Positions 10,082 through 21,775 of a DNA stretch of 64,000 nt are shown in pieces. The notes beneath the pieces were generated by a model that ran no database searches, had not been told where the DNA came from, and was given only the letters and a program-made list of their open reading frames with translations. A program made the position numbers and the translations under genes. Source of the stretch: Pegoplata infirma (taxonomy: Eukaryota > Arthropoda > Insecta > Diptera > Anthomyiidae); NCBI GenBank assembly GCA_963921195.1, contig OY992536.1, forward strand, positions 5,952,001 through 6,016,000. Direction: 5' to 3'. The first letter of the stretch is position 1; each line of letters opens with the position of its first letter.

Positions 10082-11334
10082 TTAATTTTCTTAAGACTCA
10101 AAATTTAATTAAAATAGATGATTTTAATCTGACACGCAATAAGTGTGGACAACTAAAAAGCGCTGATGATAGAAGGGCACACTAGATAAAGTAGTAAATT
10201 TGTGAAATAACCATCAGACAAGCAAAACTCGCTATTAAAATAGCACCAAAAATTGTTCAACTGTTAGACATTTTTTTTTGGCATAGTTGACCTACACTAT
10301 TCTACCAATACTATCACAACTAGTTTTTTTGAATGATGATGAAGATGATTATGACGATTACATCTACTATTAAAAAAAACCAGCAGGAGTCAGAGCATAT
10401 TGTATACATTTCCTACTATCGCCGTAGTAGTAGTCACTCACTCATTCTCACAGTCAGTCAGTTTGTCACTCCGTTAGTTAGTACTCGTAATACTACGTAG
10501 AGTAGTAGACAATGTTTTGTTTAATATGACGTTGACGTTCATGATTTGAAATTATTTTAACCTAGTTTTGTTTATTTCTATAGTGGTTTTTTCCTGCATT
10601 CATACCAAACTATTTTGTTTTTTTATACATATTTTCGTTAATATACATACATAAATGGAAAGGGTGTTAACACGAACTTTTAATTATGCAAAAAAAAAAA
10701 AAAACAAAATGGTTATAATAAATGCGTTTAATTGGTAACACAAAATTTACATACATAAATTTTTGAGCTTAACTAAAACTAATCTAATATTAATGAAAAT
10801 TTTTTGTTTCACTTTGGGAAAAGTTTAGATAATATAATTAAATTAATATTTTTGGACAAATTTTCACGAGATTAGATAAAGTAAAACGTGTTAAATTATA
10901 ATAAAATTTTGTTATAAACAAAGCGCGAAATTTAAATTTCTTCAATTATAAAAATTTTTTAAAAATCTAGCTAAAATCAAAATCAAATTAAATTAAAATA
11001 TAAACAATAAATTTAAAAACCAAAACAGAAATTCATCATCATCATAAAATAAAGCCAGCAACAAGGCACAACAAAAAGTGTATAGTTTTTATATAGGAAA
11101 AATTGTTTTTATTTATTTTTTCTGTTTGCAACAAACCAGCCTGCCAACACCCTTTTACTACAAAACGGTCCTTAACAACCACTACATAAAAAACAGCAAT
11201 AACTACTATAACAGCAACAACAGCAACAACAAAATTCCAATGTTGTAAGTATTTGAGTTCTATTTGTTTTATTTATTAAATTTATATACAAAAAAAAAAT
11301 AGTTTTTAGTTTGCTGAGATTTAAAAAAAAAAAT
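10082..11334 (+). other. single-copy-looking region, possible gene 5' region
   Basis: No segment here matches another repeat in the window. It contains CACTCACTCATTCTCACAG followed by TCAGTCAGTTTGTCACTCCG near 10434-10475. The latter is the kind of CAGT-rich sequence found at fly initiators. CAA/CAG-rich sequence follows near 11040-11240. No open reading frame of note. Confidence 0.4.
11140..11244 (+). other. candidate 5' untranslated exon
   Basis: A pyrimidine-rich tract and ACAAACCAG (AG at 11138-11139) precede a CAACAACAGCAACAAC-rich segment, which ends at TGTT|GTAAGT (11245-11250), a good donor sequence. CAN-rich untranslated exons are common in fly regulatory genes. No coding frame is implied, and the call rests on composition and splice-like signals only. 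Confidence 0.25.
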
Positions 11335-12415
11335 AAAAAAGTTAAATTTGACTTGAACGAATCCATGAATACCCTACATAATATTCCAACCTCTTTTTTT
11401 TAGTTATTTTAAGGTAAAAAAATTAATTGTTTGAAAATTCTAACTAAACAAATTTTATATTTTAAGTAAAAAACTAGTTTTAGTCATTTTTGTAGCAACA
11501 AAATTTTTTGAGTGTAATTTTTTTTATAGTGACATGGACGCTTCGTTAAATTTTTTTTGGCATACTAATGACCAGGGAAACCAAAAATATGCACTATCAT
11601 GTTTTTTCCTGTGCATTTTATTGATAAATGGGTAAGGTATTTATCCGTTTCAGAAGTTTTTAAGAAATCTGGCATCGATTTGTTAGAGCATATTTTTGCA
11701 TATTTTAGCCTTAAGAGCATATTTTTGCATATTTTAGGTTTATATTTTAGCATAAGAGCATATTTTTAGAGCATATTTTCTATTTTTAGAGCATTTTTCC
11801 ACTTTTTAGAGCATATTTTTACATTTTTAGAGCATTTTTTTTTTCAGTTTTTAGAGCATTTTTTCCCAATTTTTTTTATGACAACATTTATTTTAAAATT
11901 TTTTATCCAACAAGGATGTTTTTTTTCAACAATTACGGAATTGTGACGATTGATTCCCCTTTGGCCTGTTCTTGCTTCATATCGGAATATGAAGGTATGT
12001 TTTCATTAGATTCAGCAACTTGGTAGAAAATATTAAGGCAAATATTTTTGTAGAACATATTTAACCCTCTAACTATCGCATATAACGGTATTTGGAGGGT
12101 CTATTCTCTAACAAATTGTAGAAAACACAGCTAAAAAGGGGACATAATTTTTTTTAAGAGCATATTTTTATTGTTTTTAGAGCATATTTTCCGTTTTTAA
12201 GGGCATTTTTTAAGCGCATAAAACGTGTTTTTTAGAGCATATTTTTGGTTTCCCTGCTAATGACCTTCAAGCGTGTTTAGAGGACTTTTAAACAACTGAA
12301 TTCGCGAAAAATTCATCGGGGTTTCTCACAAATTTTGAACTCCTTCACCGATTTCGCTAAAATGAAATACCAACCTGACCGGAAGAACGACAAATACACA
12401 CAGTGGTTAGCAGCA
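11335..12415 (-). mobile_element. mini-me-type element split by hAT-like insertion
   Basis: AAAGTTAAATTTGACTTGAACG near 11338 and GAATACCCTACATAATATTCC match the terminal segment of the copy at 49659. It continues to TTTTTTGAGTGTAA at 11505. After the insertion (11573-12256), the segment at 12297-12400 (CGCGAAAAATTCATCGG, AATACCAACCTGACC) matches the same copy further in. Confidence 0.65.
11573..12256. mobile_element. hAT-like element, GCATATTTTT type
   Basis: Perfect 20-bp inverted ends CAGGGAAACCAAAAATATGC...; target duplication CTAATGAC at 11565-11572 and 12257-12264. GAGCATATTTTTnGCATATTTT is iterated near both ends. The centre (about 11930-12120) is single copy apart from TTAACCCTCTAACTATCGC. 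No transposase. Confidence 0.85.
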
Positions 12416-12431
12416 AATTAAAAACTTTTCT

Positions 12432-13205
12432 ATAGGGCGTCCCGTAAAATTTAAATTTTCGAATTTCATGTCGTAATACCTGCCAAACGAAAAGTGGGGA
12501 AATTTATGAAAAAATTTTGCAAGGTCATTTTCAGTTGGCAACCAGCGGTCAAAGTTGGAAAAAATTACATGAATTACAAAATTCATGTCCAAATTTTTTG
12601 CGAGTTTATTGGAAAAATATTTAAAAAAATCCAAAACCGCGAGTTTGGCCCACAGATGCTGATTTTTAAATATAAAAATTATTTTTTTTATTTAAGTTGG
12701 TCTCAAATGTTGGAAAATGTTAAGTCTGTTATCTAAAAAATATTGAAAACATATAAAAACGCGATTTTGGTCCAAAAGTGCTGATCTGCAATTTTGGTCC
12801 ACAGATGCTGATCAGCATTTTCGAACCAAAATCATGTTTTTAATTTTTTTTTTAATATTTTTTAGATAACAAAAGTTGGAAAATGTTATTTTTAAAAAAT
12901 CTCATTTTTAAATTTTTTAAATATTTTTTTAGATAACACACCTAACATTTTCCAACTTATCTAACCAATTTGTATAAAAAATATTTTTTATGTTTAAAAA
13001 TCAGCATCTGTGGATCGAAATTGCAGTTTTGGAATTTTTTTAATATTTTTCCAATAAAGTGCACCAAATTTTCAAATTTTTGAGCAAGACTTGTTCAAAA
13101 AATTCAGACATAAATTTTGGTCGAATAACGTAATTTTTTCCAGCTTTGACCGCTGCACTATGGTTTCGCAGACCACTTTTCTTAACCAAAATACAATTTT
13201 CTAAC
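12432..13205. repeat. decayed foldback, TAGGGCGTCCC-like left end
   Basis: Left end TATAGGGCGTCCCGTAAAAT. The arms share, inverted, ACAGATGCTGATTTTTAAA / AAAAATCAGCATCTGTGG, GATAACAAAAGTTGGAAAATG and AGCGGTCAAAGTTGGAAAAA / CCAGCTTTGACCGCT. The centre is near 12830. The right terminus is not clear. Confidence 0.6.
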
Positions 13206-13869
13206 AATAAACACTTCAAAGCAGCAGAAAACATATTTGTTTTTTGTATATACTTATTTACCGTTATAATACAGCAGATTAAAGTTTAAGTTTTACAACA
13301 AATCTAGGACAAAAAAAAAAAACTTATCTTTTTAAACTTTTCAATATTTTTTTTGAGTTTAAATACTAGAGTTAATTTTGAAAATTTGATCTGCGGATAT
13401 CATAATTTTTGGAAGGATTTAGGTTAGCTAAAAAGAATGCCGGTATTTTTTTGGGGAAATTTTTGCTCCTTGGGGTGGTTTAACGCATCTGAAATCGCGG
13501 ATTTTAAGTTAATTTTTCTGCAGAGCAAAAACGGCTCAATACATCGCAAATCTGATTTAACCAATCGATTCTACAGCAAAAATTAATACAATTGTCGTTT
13601 TTTGAACTGTTAAAAAAGTTCCAAAAACCCACCACAGAGGGCGGAAATATAAGTTTTTTCCATTTTTTTTGTAAATTAATTTTTTAAATATGCACGATTA
13701 AAAGACATTTTCAGCTTAACAAAATGGTGCCAAAATTTCTATTCTATTACAACCCGTTAAGAAGTTAGTAGCTCTCAAAAATTGACAAAAGTACGTTTTT
13801 TTGAGAACTTTGGCCTCAATTTTCTCGAAAACACGACGTGATGGAAAAATTTAAAAACTACACCTTTTC

Positions 13870-14989
13870 CAATTGAAATTCAGAAAAGATCAATTGTAAT
13901 TCAGAAATCACAATTGAAATTCAGAAATCCCAATTGAAATTCAGAATAGCCCAATTGAAATTCAGAAATCATAATTGAAATTCAGAAAAGCCCAATTGAA
14001 ATTCAGAAATCACAATTGAAATTCAGAAAAGCACAATTGAAATTCAGAAATCACAATTGAAATTCAGAAAAGCACAATTGAAATTCAGAAAAGCACAATT
14101 GAAATTCAGAAAATCACAATTGAAATTCAGAAAAGCACAATTGAAATTCAGAAAAGCCCAATTGAAATTCAGAAAAGCACAATTGAAATTCAGAAAAGCA
14201 CAATTGAAATTCAGAAAAGCCCAATTGAAATTCAGAAAAGATCAATTGAAATTCAGAAATCGTAATTGAAATTCAGAAAATCACAATTGAAATTCAGAAA
14301 AGCACAATTGAAATTCAGAAAAGCACAATTGAAATTCAGAAAAGCACAATTGAAATTCAGAAAATCACAATTGAAATTCAGAAAAGCCCAATTGAAATTC
14401 AGAAATCGTAATTGAAATTCAGAAAAGCCCAATTGAAATTCAGAAAATCACAATTGAAATTCAGAAAATCACAATTGAAATTCAGAAAAGCCCAATTGAA
14501 ATTCAGAAAAGCACAATTGAAATTCAGAAAAGCCCAATTGAAATTCAGAAAAGCACAATTGAAATTCAGAAAAGCCCAATTGAAATTCAGAAATCGTAAT
14601 TGAAATTCAGAAAAGCCCAATTGAAATTCAGAAAATCACAATTGAAATTCAGAAAAGCCCAATTGAAATTCAGAAAAACACAATTGAAATTCAGAAAAGC
14701 CCAATTGAAATTCAGAAAAGCACAATTGAAATTCAGAAAAGCCCAATTGAAATTCAGAAAACCACAATTGAAATTCGGAAAAGCCCAATTGAAATTCAGA
14801 AATCGTAATTGAAATTCAGAAAAGCCCAATTGAAATTCAGAAAAGCACAATTGAAATTCAGAAAAGCCCAATTGAAATTCAGAAAAGATCAATTGAAATT
14901 CAGAATATCACAATTGAAATTCAGAAAAGCCCAATTGAAATTCAGAAATCACAATTGAAATTCAGAAATCACAATTGAAATTCAGAAAA
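13870..14989 (+). repeat. 20-21-bp tandem array, left arm
   Basis: About 54 units of AATTGAAATTCAGAAA followed by a 4-5 base linker (AGCCC, AGCAC, ATCAC, TCAC, TCGTA or AGATC). Linker types occur in recurrent order, for example blocks ending in the TCGTA linker near 14260, 14405, 14590 and 14805, which indicates higher-order duplication. 21-base units keep frame, so long heptad reading frames arise on both strands; they are a by-product of the period. Confidence 0.95.
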
Positions 14990-15043
14990 TGTAAACAAAC
15001 CAATTATTAGTCACCACTACAAACATAGACACATTATGCAAAT

Positions 15044-15500
15044 TAGAGACGGGCGCGTAAGTGGATTTTGACTCACACTCACTCACGCAAAAAATAATCG
15101 AATCACTCACTAATCACTCACGCAAGTTTTTTTTTTACTCACGCTCACTCACATTCACGTGAGTAATAAAAAACTTAGTCACATTCACGCGTGACTCACG
15201 CCAGATTCAATCACGCTCACGCGTGAGTCACGCAAAATCTACTCACGCAATAACATTTTCTTACAAAAAAAAACTCAAAAAAAATGTTTTTCCAAAAAAT
15301 GAAAAAAAAAAATTGGCAAATCAAAAAATCTAATCACGCAAACTCACGCAAAAAATAAATGACTCACTCACTAATCACTCACTCAGATTTTTTTTCAACT
15401 CACACTCCCTCACAATCACGTGATTGAAATGAAAATCACTCACTGATTCACGCGTGATTCACGTGGATCACGCAAATCATGTGACCAGCGCCCATCTCTA
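15044..15500. mobile_element. hAT-like element, TCACGCGTGA type
   Basis: Ends TAGAGACGGGCGCG and (reversed) TAGAGATGGGCGC; exact target duplication ATGCAAAT at 15036-15043 and 15501-15508. Both ends are packed with ACTCACTCACGC and GCGTGAGTCACGC words. The centre is an A-rich stretch (15255-15330). Partial relatives lie at 27190-27485, 46925-47040 and 61565-61769. Confidence 0.9.
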
Positions 15501-15890
15501 ATGCAAATGCAGTACAGAAATGTGTATATGAGAGTATCTAACTTTATTCTCTTGCTACGTATTGTAGAGAGCAGACAGACAATACACTCATGAAATGCTT
15601 AAGGTGACATCAAGTGAAACTGACTTTTTATTATTTTTCTTTAAAACTAATTTTTCATTAATGCATTTGTCAAGGTAGAGTAAATATTTTTGTTCACTAT
15701 ATTAATTAATTTACAAAAAATAATAAAAATTCTGTTAAACTAAATTTTACCTACAACATTCTATGAGTGTATTATTGTCTGTCTGCTCTCTACAATACGT
15801 ACCAAGAGAATAAAGTTAAATACTCTCATAGTTGTACAGCATTTGTTTAATGTGTATATGTAGTGGTGACTCATAATTGGTTTGTTTACA

Positions 15891-17052
15891 TTTTCTGAAT
15901 TTCAATTGTGATTTCTGAATTTCAATTGGGCTTTTCTGAATTTCAATTGTGATTTCTGAATTTCAATTGTGATTTTCTGAATTTCAATTGTGCTTTTCTG
16001 AATTTCAATTGGGCTTTTCTGAATTTCAATTGTGCTTTTCTGAATTTCAATTGGGCTTTTCTGAATTTCAATTACGATTTCTGAATTTCAATTGGGCTTT
16101 TCTGAATTTCAATTGTGATTTTCTGAATTTCAATTGGGCTTTTCTGAATTTCAATTGTGCTTTTCTGAATTTCAATTGGGATTTTCTGAATTTCAATTGT
16201 GCTTTTCTGAATTTCAATTGGGCTTTTCTGAATTTCAATTGTGATTTTCTGAATTTCAATTGTGATTTTCTGAATTTCAATTGGGCTTTTCTGAATTTCA
16301 ATTACGATTTCTGAATTTCAATTGGGCTTTTCTGAATTTCAATTGTGATTTTCTGAATTTCAATTGTGATTTTCTGAATTTCAATTGTGCTTTTCTGAAT
16401 TTCAATTGTGATTTTCTGAATTTCAATTGTGCTTTTCTGAATTTCAATTGGGCTTTTCTGAATTTCAATTGTGATTTTCTGAATTTCAATTGTGATTTTC
16501 TGAATTTCAATTGGGCTTTTCTGAATTTCAATTACGATTTCTGAATTTCAATTGTGCTTTTCTGAATTTCAATTGTGATTTTCTGAATTTCAATTGTGCT
16601 TTTCTGAATTTCAATTGTGCTTTTCTGAATTTCAATTGTGCTTTTCTGAATTTCAATTGTGCTTTTCTGAATTTCAATTACGATTTCTGAATTTCAATTG
16701 GGCTTTTCTGAATTTCAATTGTGATTTTCTGAATTTCAATTGTGCTTTTCTGAATTTCAATTGGGCTTTTCTGAATTTCAATTGTGCTTTTCTGAATTTC
16801 AATTGATCTTTTCTGAATTTCAATTGGGCTTTTCTGAATTTCAATTGTGATTTCTGAATTTCAATTGGGCTTTTCTGAATTTCAATTGTGATTTCTGAAT
16901 TTCAATTGGGTTTTTCTGAATTTCAATTGTGATTTCTGAATTTCAATTAGGCTTTTCTGAATTTCAATTATGATTTCTGAATTTCAATTGTGCTTTTCTG
17001 AATTTCAATTGGGATTTCTGAATTACAATTGCTCTTTTCTGAATTTCAATTG
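15891..17052 (-). repeat. 20-21-bp tandem array, right arm (inverted)
   Basis: About 56 units of TTTCTGAATTTCAATT with the complementary linkers (GGGCT, GTGCT, GTGAT, ACGAT, GATCT). It is the mirror of the array at 13870-14989 and ends in CAATTGGAAAAGGTGTAG, which pairs with CTACACCTTTTCCAATTG at the outer edge of the left array. Unit order is similar to the left arm but not identical. Confidence 0.95.
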
Positions 17053-18419
17053 GAAAAGGTGTAGATTCAGAATCAGCATCGAAATGTTAATCGAAACCAG
17101 GTTTTATGATCCCAGAATATCATCCAAAAACATCACAAAAAAATGCTCTCAATAATGCACAAAAATGCTTTTTTTTGTGAACTTTGACCTCAATTATCTC
17201 AAAAACCTGACGTTACGGAATATTTTGGAAACCAGATTTGGAATCAGCATTGAGAGGAAAATCGAAAACGAGTGTCTAGACCGCTGACCCATACAAAAAT
17301 TTTTCAAATTTCGGTCAGTGTTTTATAATTTTGCCACTAGAAAAAAAACTTTGAAGCCTTATAACTTTTTAATGGGTGGTGATAGAAAGGTGCTTTTAGT
17401 AACAAATTTCTTAGCAAACACTGCCTCTTCATCGTGCATGATTAAAAAAATAATTAAAATTTTTTTTTAAAAAAATCGATTTTTCCGCCCCCTGCTGTGG
17501 ATTATTGGAACTTTTTTTTAAAGTTTAAAAAACTTCTATTGTATTAATTTTTGCTCTAGAATCGACTGGTGAAATCAGATTTGCAATATATTCAGCCGTT
17601 TTTTCTCTGCAGAAAAATCAGCTCAAAATCTGCGTTTTCAGGTGCTTTGAACCACCCCAAGGAGTGAAAATTTTTCAAAAAAATACCGGCATTCTTTTTA
17701 GCTCCCCTAAATCCTTTAAAAAAATGATGATATCCGATAAACAGAAATAATTTAAATTTTCCTTTGCTTACAAAAAAATTGGTGGTCAAAAGAATTGGAG
17801 GTCAAAAAATGTGGATTTCTTGAAAAATTTAATTTTTTGTTTGGGTTGTTGGAAAGATTAATTGATTACTTAAAAACTATTGGACCATTTTTTAAATTTT
17901 TAATGTTTTTACTTAGAAAAAATCGTCTATTTTAAAAAAAAAAAAAATCTGAAAATTGTCTATAAATAACACTGCGTGACAAAACTAACCACTATTTTAG
18001 AAAACAAGAGGTACGACCAGGGGTGCCAGATGATTTCGATGAAAAATCGGCATATTTTCAAAAAAAAATCGGCATTATCGGCACTTCAATTTAAAAAAAT
18101 CGGCAAAAAATCGGCAAATGAAAAATTACCATTTTAAATACAATAAATTACATTTTTATTGATAAAAAATAACAAAAGAGAACAATTTAGCATTAATAAA
18201 TGTATATAATCTATTAAGTAACATAAAAATCAATCAGAAATAACCATTTTTGGGCCCTACAAAATTTTTAAATATTTTTTTCGCAAAAAAAAATAAAAAA
18301 TAAAAATTTTTACAGACCAAAAAAATACTTCGATTATCATAAAAATGATTTTTCAGTAATGTCTTAATATAAACTAATATTTTCTGCAAAAAATCAAAAA
18401 TATTTTTTTTCACTTTGTT

Positions 18420-18564
18420 CGGATTTGTCCGTTTTTTACGATAAAAACGAGACCCACAAGCACATTTTTTACCCCAACGCTAAGCGAAAAAATGTGTTTT
18501 CTACAGACAGTCGGACGGACATCGATAGGTTGACTTAAAATCGATTTAGGGCCACGAATATATA
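18420..18564 (-). mobile_element. mini-me relic
   Basis: ACAGTCGGACGGACATCGAT (18506) is a reversed GTCY tract and core, followed by TTAAAATCGATTTAGGG and ATATATA, where the shared-TIR element at 18565 has inserted into a TA. The target TA lies in the mini-me TA tract. Confidence 0.65.
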
Positions 18565-19582
18565 AACTCAAAATAATCACTCTGTTAAATTGCAGAGATA
18601 CTTTGCTGAACCAGCAGAAAATACCATAGATTTTCAACTAGCAAGATTTTTTGTTATTTTACGAAGAAAACTCTGTAAAATGATTTCGATAAAAACAAAC
18701 TGTAAATTTACAGAATTATCTGTAAAATATTGATAAAACCGAAAAGAATTTTACCAAAACAACTCTGTAAATTTACAAAATTTTATTTGAATGCATTTTA
18801 TGAGTTCAAAATTTTACAAAAAAACTCTGTAAATTTACAAAGTTTTAGTTAAATCCATTATTGAGTAAAACTTCTCGCTTCAAAAACATTATTTAAAATT
18901 AAAAAAATTAAATTTATTAAAATTGAAATTTTGTTACATTTTCCCGCTTTAATGCTTCCAAATTGAAAATTTTCTTTTTTATTTTTGTGAAAATTACGAG
19001 TTTTTAACGAGTAACTCCAATTTTACAAAATTTTGTTTTTCGGTCACAAGAAAATACGAAGTATTTTTTTTAAAATCTGTATTTCGACAGATAACTTTGT
19101 CAAATATCTGTCGAATTGAGATTAGAGTAATTTTACAGATGCTGTGTTTTTCAATAAGTGGATTTATTTTCGGATTAATCTTATTTAGTTCAAAATAAAT
19201 ATTTTAACATTGCCAAAACAAATTTGAAATATTTTTTTCCATAATCTACGATAAATTAGCTTTTAAAATCCGAAAAATAATAAAAAATCTAGAAAATTAA
19301 AAAAATTATAAATAAATCAAAATTAATCCAACTAAATTTCAGGATTTGATAAATCCATTTTGGATTAATTTTGATTTATTTATAACTTTTTTCATTTTCC
19401 AAATTTTTTTATTATTTTTTCGGATTATAATTGCAAATTTATCGTAGATTACGGAAAAAATATTCCAAATTTGTTTTCGTATGGTCAAATATTTTTTTTA
19501 AACAAAATAAGATTAATCAGAAAATAAATCCACTTATTGAAAAACACAGCAAGAGTGTTTAACAGATTAATTATTTTGAGTA
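18565..19582. mobile_element. TA-flanked shared-TIR element, CTGTAAATTTACAG type, copy 2
   Basis: Terminal bases have drifted (AACTCAAAATAATCACTCTG and AATTATTTTGAGTA), but the order of sequence follows the copy at 8694-9448. A 412-bp foldback is inserted at 19140-19551; without it the sequence reads ACAGAGTGTTTAAC as in the other copy. Confidence 0.8.
19140..19551. mobile_element. foldback with TGCTGTG ends and AGA duplication
   Basis: TGCTGTGTTTTTCAATAAGT is inverted at the other end. The arms are about 200 bp and meet near 19345. AGA precedes and follows. Copy 1 of the host element (9412-9420, TTACAGAGT) provides the unoccupied sequence, so the 3-bp duplication is well supported. Superfamily unknown. 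Confidence 0.75.
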
Positions 19583-20479
19583 TATAATATAGTCTATTAT
19601 ACTACTACTATCAGGTAGGCAGCCGCCTTTTGGACAGCTCACTTGGGTCCTTCAATAAATGTGGTCCCGTTGTGTTAGACTACTATCATACTCTCTAAAA
19701 AGATTAGTCAAGTTTTCTACTATAAATTGGGTAAATTTCTACAAATTCAAATAATATACTACTAGAAATTGTGTAGATTTCCAATAAATTTAGGTAGAAC
19801 TGTGCATTAGGGCGTCCCAAAATAAAACCTTTATTCGATTTTCATGGGTGCTTAAGCATAATTTGAAAGCTTATAGGGTAAAGTATTTTTGAGATTTTTT
19901 TCAGATTTTTCGGAAAAGTTTTTAAGGTCGCGCAAATCGATTTTGTGCTTAAAATCGGCTTTGACGACCATTTTTTAAACTTCACTTTTAAGTTCGCCAA
20001 TAATAACGATATTATTTACTATTGAGGTAATATTTTTAAAGAAAAACGTCCAAACTTTATTTTTGTATGCATAAATTTAACGTTTTGGCTATGCTTTTGC
20101 TCATTTGGGTACCCTACATACGGCTTTTTCGTAAATTTTCCATAAATTTTGAAAATAACGCTTTATAACTTTTAAAATTTCTATTAAAGTCAAAAAAAGG
20201 AATAATGTAGTTTGAAAGATAAATTAATTCTCTATAATTAAGCAACAATAATTTTTGAATTTGCTCTTACCGTTCCAGAGTAATACCACTTTAAATATTT
20301 CTATCCATTGTACAAAACTAGTAGTTAAATAATAAACTTCTTATAAAGACCTGAAAAATTCGAGTTTTTGTCAGTAAGAGAAATGTGAGAAGGTGGATCC
20401 TTAAGATTTTTTGATGCTGAACACAAAACTGCTTTAAGCAACTCCCTAACAAGTCACGTTTGGTGGTAATTTAGGGCAG

Positions 20480-20930
20480 TAGGTCAAAATGTCCGTCCGT
20501 CCGGCTGTATAACACATGATGGAGTCAAAAATAAAAGAGATAGACTACTGATGTTAGGCACGAATATGGCTTATGGTCATAGGAAGGTTATCCTCACAAA
20601 TGGGAAATATCGGTCGAGGGGGAAAAAAGTTGCCCCTTGAAGAATCAACAAATAACGAATTTTTTTACATTATATTTTGTATTTTTGTTAAAAAAATAAA
20701 ACTTTTTTGTAAAAGAAGACGTATGAAGTCACGTATCTGCGCCTAGGAAATAAGAAAATGCTAATTTTCGGCTCGCCCCATTTTGTGGGCTCAGATTTAT
20801 TCAAATATTGATAAAAATTTGATAACTTCAGTGGAAAAAGCACAATGAATGTATTGGTAATATTTATCGCGAGGGAAAAGGTCTCCCCTTAAGGCCGCCG
20901 ATTGGGACCACCACTACGGCCTGTCAAAAA
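20480..20930 (+). mobile_element. mini-me-type segment at foldback centre
   Basis: ATGTCCGTCCGTCCGGCTG (20489) and AACACATGATGGAGTC resemble the GTCY tract and following segment of the fragment at 5339. GGTCGAGGGGGAAAAAAG (20611) matches the copy at 45.2 kb, reversed. In the sibling only GTCCGTCTGACCGGC remains (24621). Confidence 0.5.
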
Positions 20931-21475
20931 ACATTTTTATAAATATTTTTTTTATTATTTTTACATATTGCAGGGCATAAAATATTCTGCACAACCGAAT
21001 TTAACACTCTTGTTTGTTATTTCTGAAAGCTGCATCTCATAGTCCCGGTATTCAGCTTTTAACCACATCATATATAGCCTATTTACAAGCTTTTACCCTA
21101 AGATATTAAATAGTGGAAGACAATATCTTTTTTAAATTCAATATTTTATTTTATTATTAGTTTTATACAATGGGTTGAAAGCTTTAAAATGGTATTACTT
21201 TGGAACGGTAAGAGCGAATTCAAAAGTTATTGTTGCGGAATCATAGAGAATTAATTTGTCTTTCAAACTACATTACTACTTTTTTAGACTTTCATAGAAA
21301 TTTTAAAAGTTATAAAGCGTTTGTTTCAAAATTTATGAAAAATTTACGAAAAAATCTAATGTAGGGTACCCAAATGAGCAAAAGAGTTGCCAAAACTTAT
21401 AGTTTATGCACACAAAAATAAAGTTTGGACATTTTTATTTAAAAATATTTCCTCAGTAGTGAAGAAACTCGTGGC

Positions 21476-21775
21476 CACAGACTAAATACAGACTCGACAG
21501 TAGAGTTTTATAAGAAAAAATGGGGAAAAACTAAGCGATTTTAGGAGAAAACACAGCGGTTTTTAGTCCGTTTTACGCTAACATGGCAACACTTTCTACG
21601 ACTTAGGAGTGAATGAAACAACAAAAACCGATCTGGCATCCATTTTTCTAATGGCGCGTTATATTAGCTTTCTCTTTCTAACCTAATTCGTAGAATAATT
21701 TGAAAACATTAACCATATGGTTCAAGACTACTTTTTTGACATCTGTCACTTATGTCGAGTCTGTATTAGTCTGTG
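21476..21775. mobile_element. 300-bp element with CACAGACTAA ends, 7-bp duplication
   Basis: CACAGACTAAATACAGACTC at the left is inverted at the right (GAGTCTGTATTAGTCTGTG). TCGTGGC lies on both sides (21469-21475, 21776-21782). The sibling reads ACTCGTGGTTATTGGC at 25150, uninterrupted. The superfamily is not evident from a 7-bp duplication. Confidence 0.75.

Larger units (their letters stand above)
13418..17765. repeat. 4.3-kb inverted repeat with satellite arms
   Basis: The outer arm GGATTTAGGTTAGCTAAAAAG (13421) pairs with CTTTTTAGCTCCCCTAAATCC (17693). Next inside is CCTTGGGGTGGTTTAACGCA with TTGAACCACCCCAAGGAG, then the satellite arrays. Further in, GTAAACAAACCAATTATTAG (14990) pairs with its complement at 15870-15890, and a segment with CTGTCTGC pairs across 15565-15585 and 15775-15800. 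The apex is near 15650-15740. A hAT-like element (15044-15500) lies in the left inner arm only. The terminal sequence and any target duplication are unclear. Confidence 0.85.

Noticed and set aside
13870..14989. CRISPR-like array
   Set aside because: Spacers are only 4-5 bases and drawn from a few recurring types, and the sequence is clearly from an animal genome.
13870..17052. Long heptad reading frames (KFRKAQL, FLNFNWA) on both strands
   Set aside because: They come from the 21-base period of a tandem array present in both orientations; no start context, no conserved non-repeat part.
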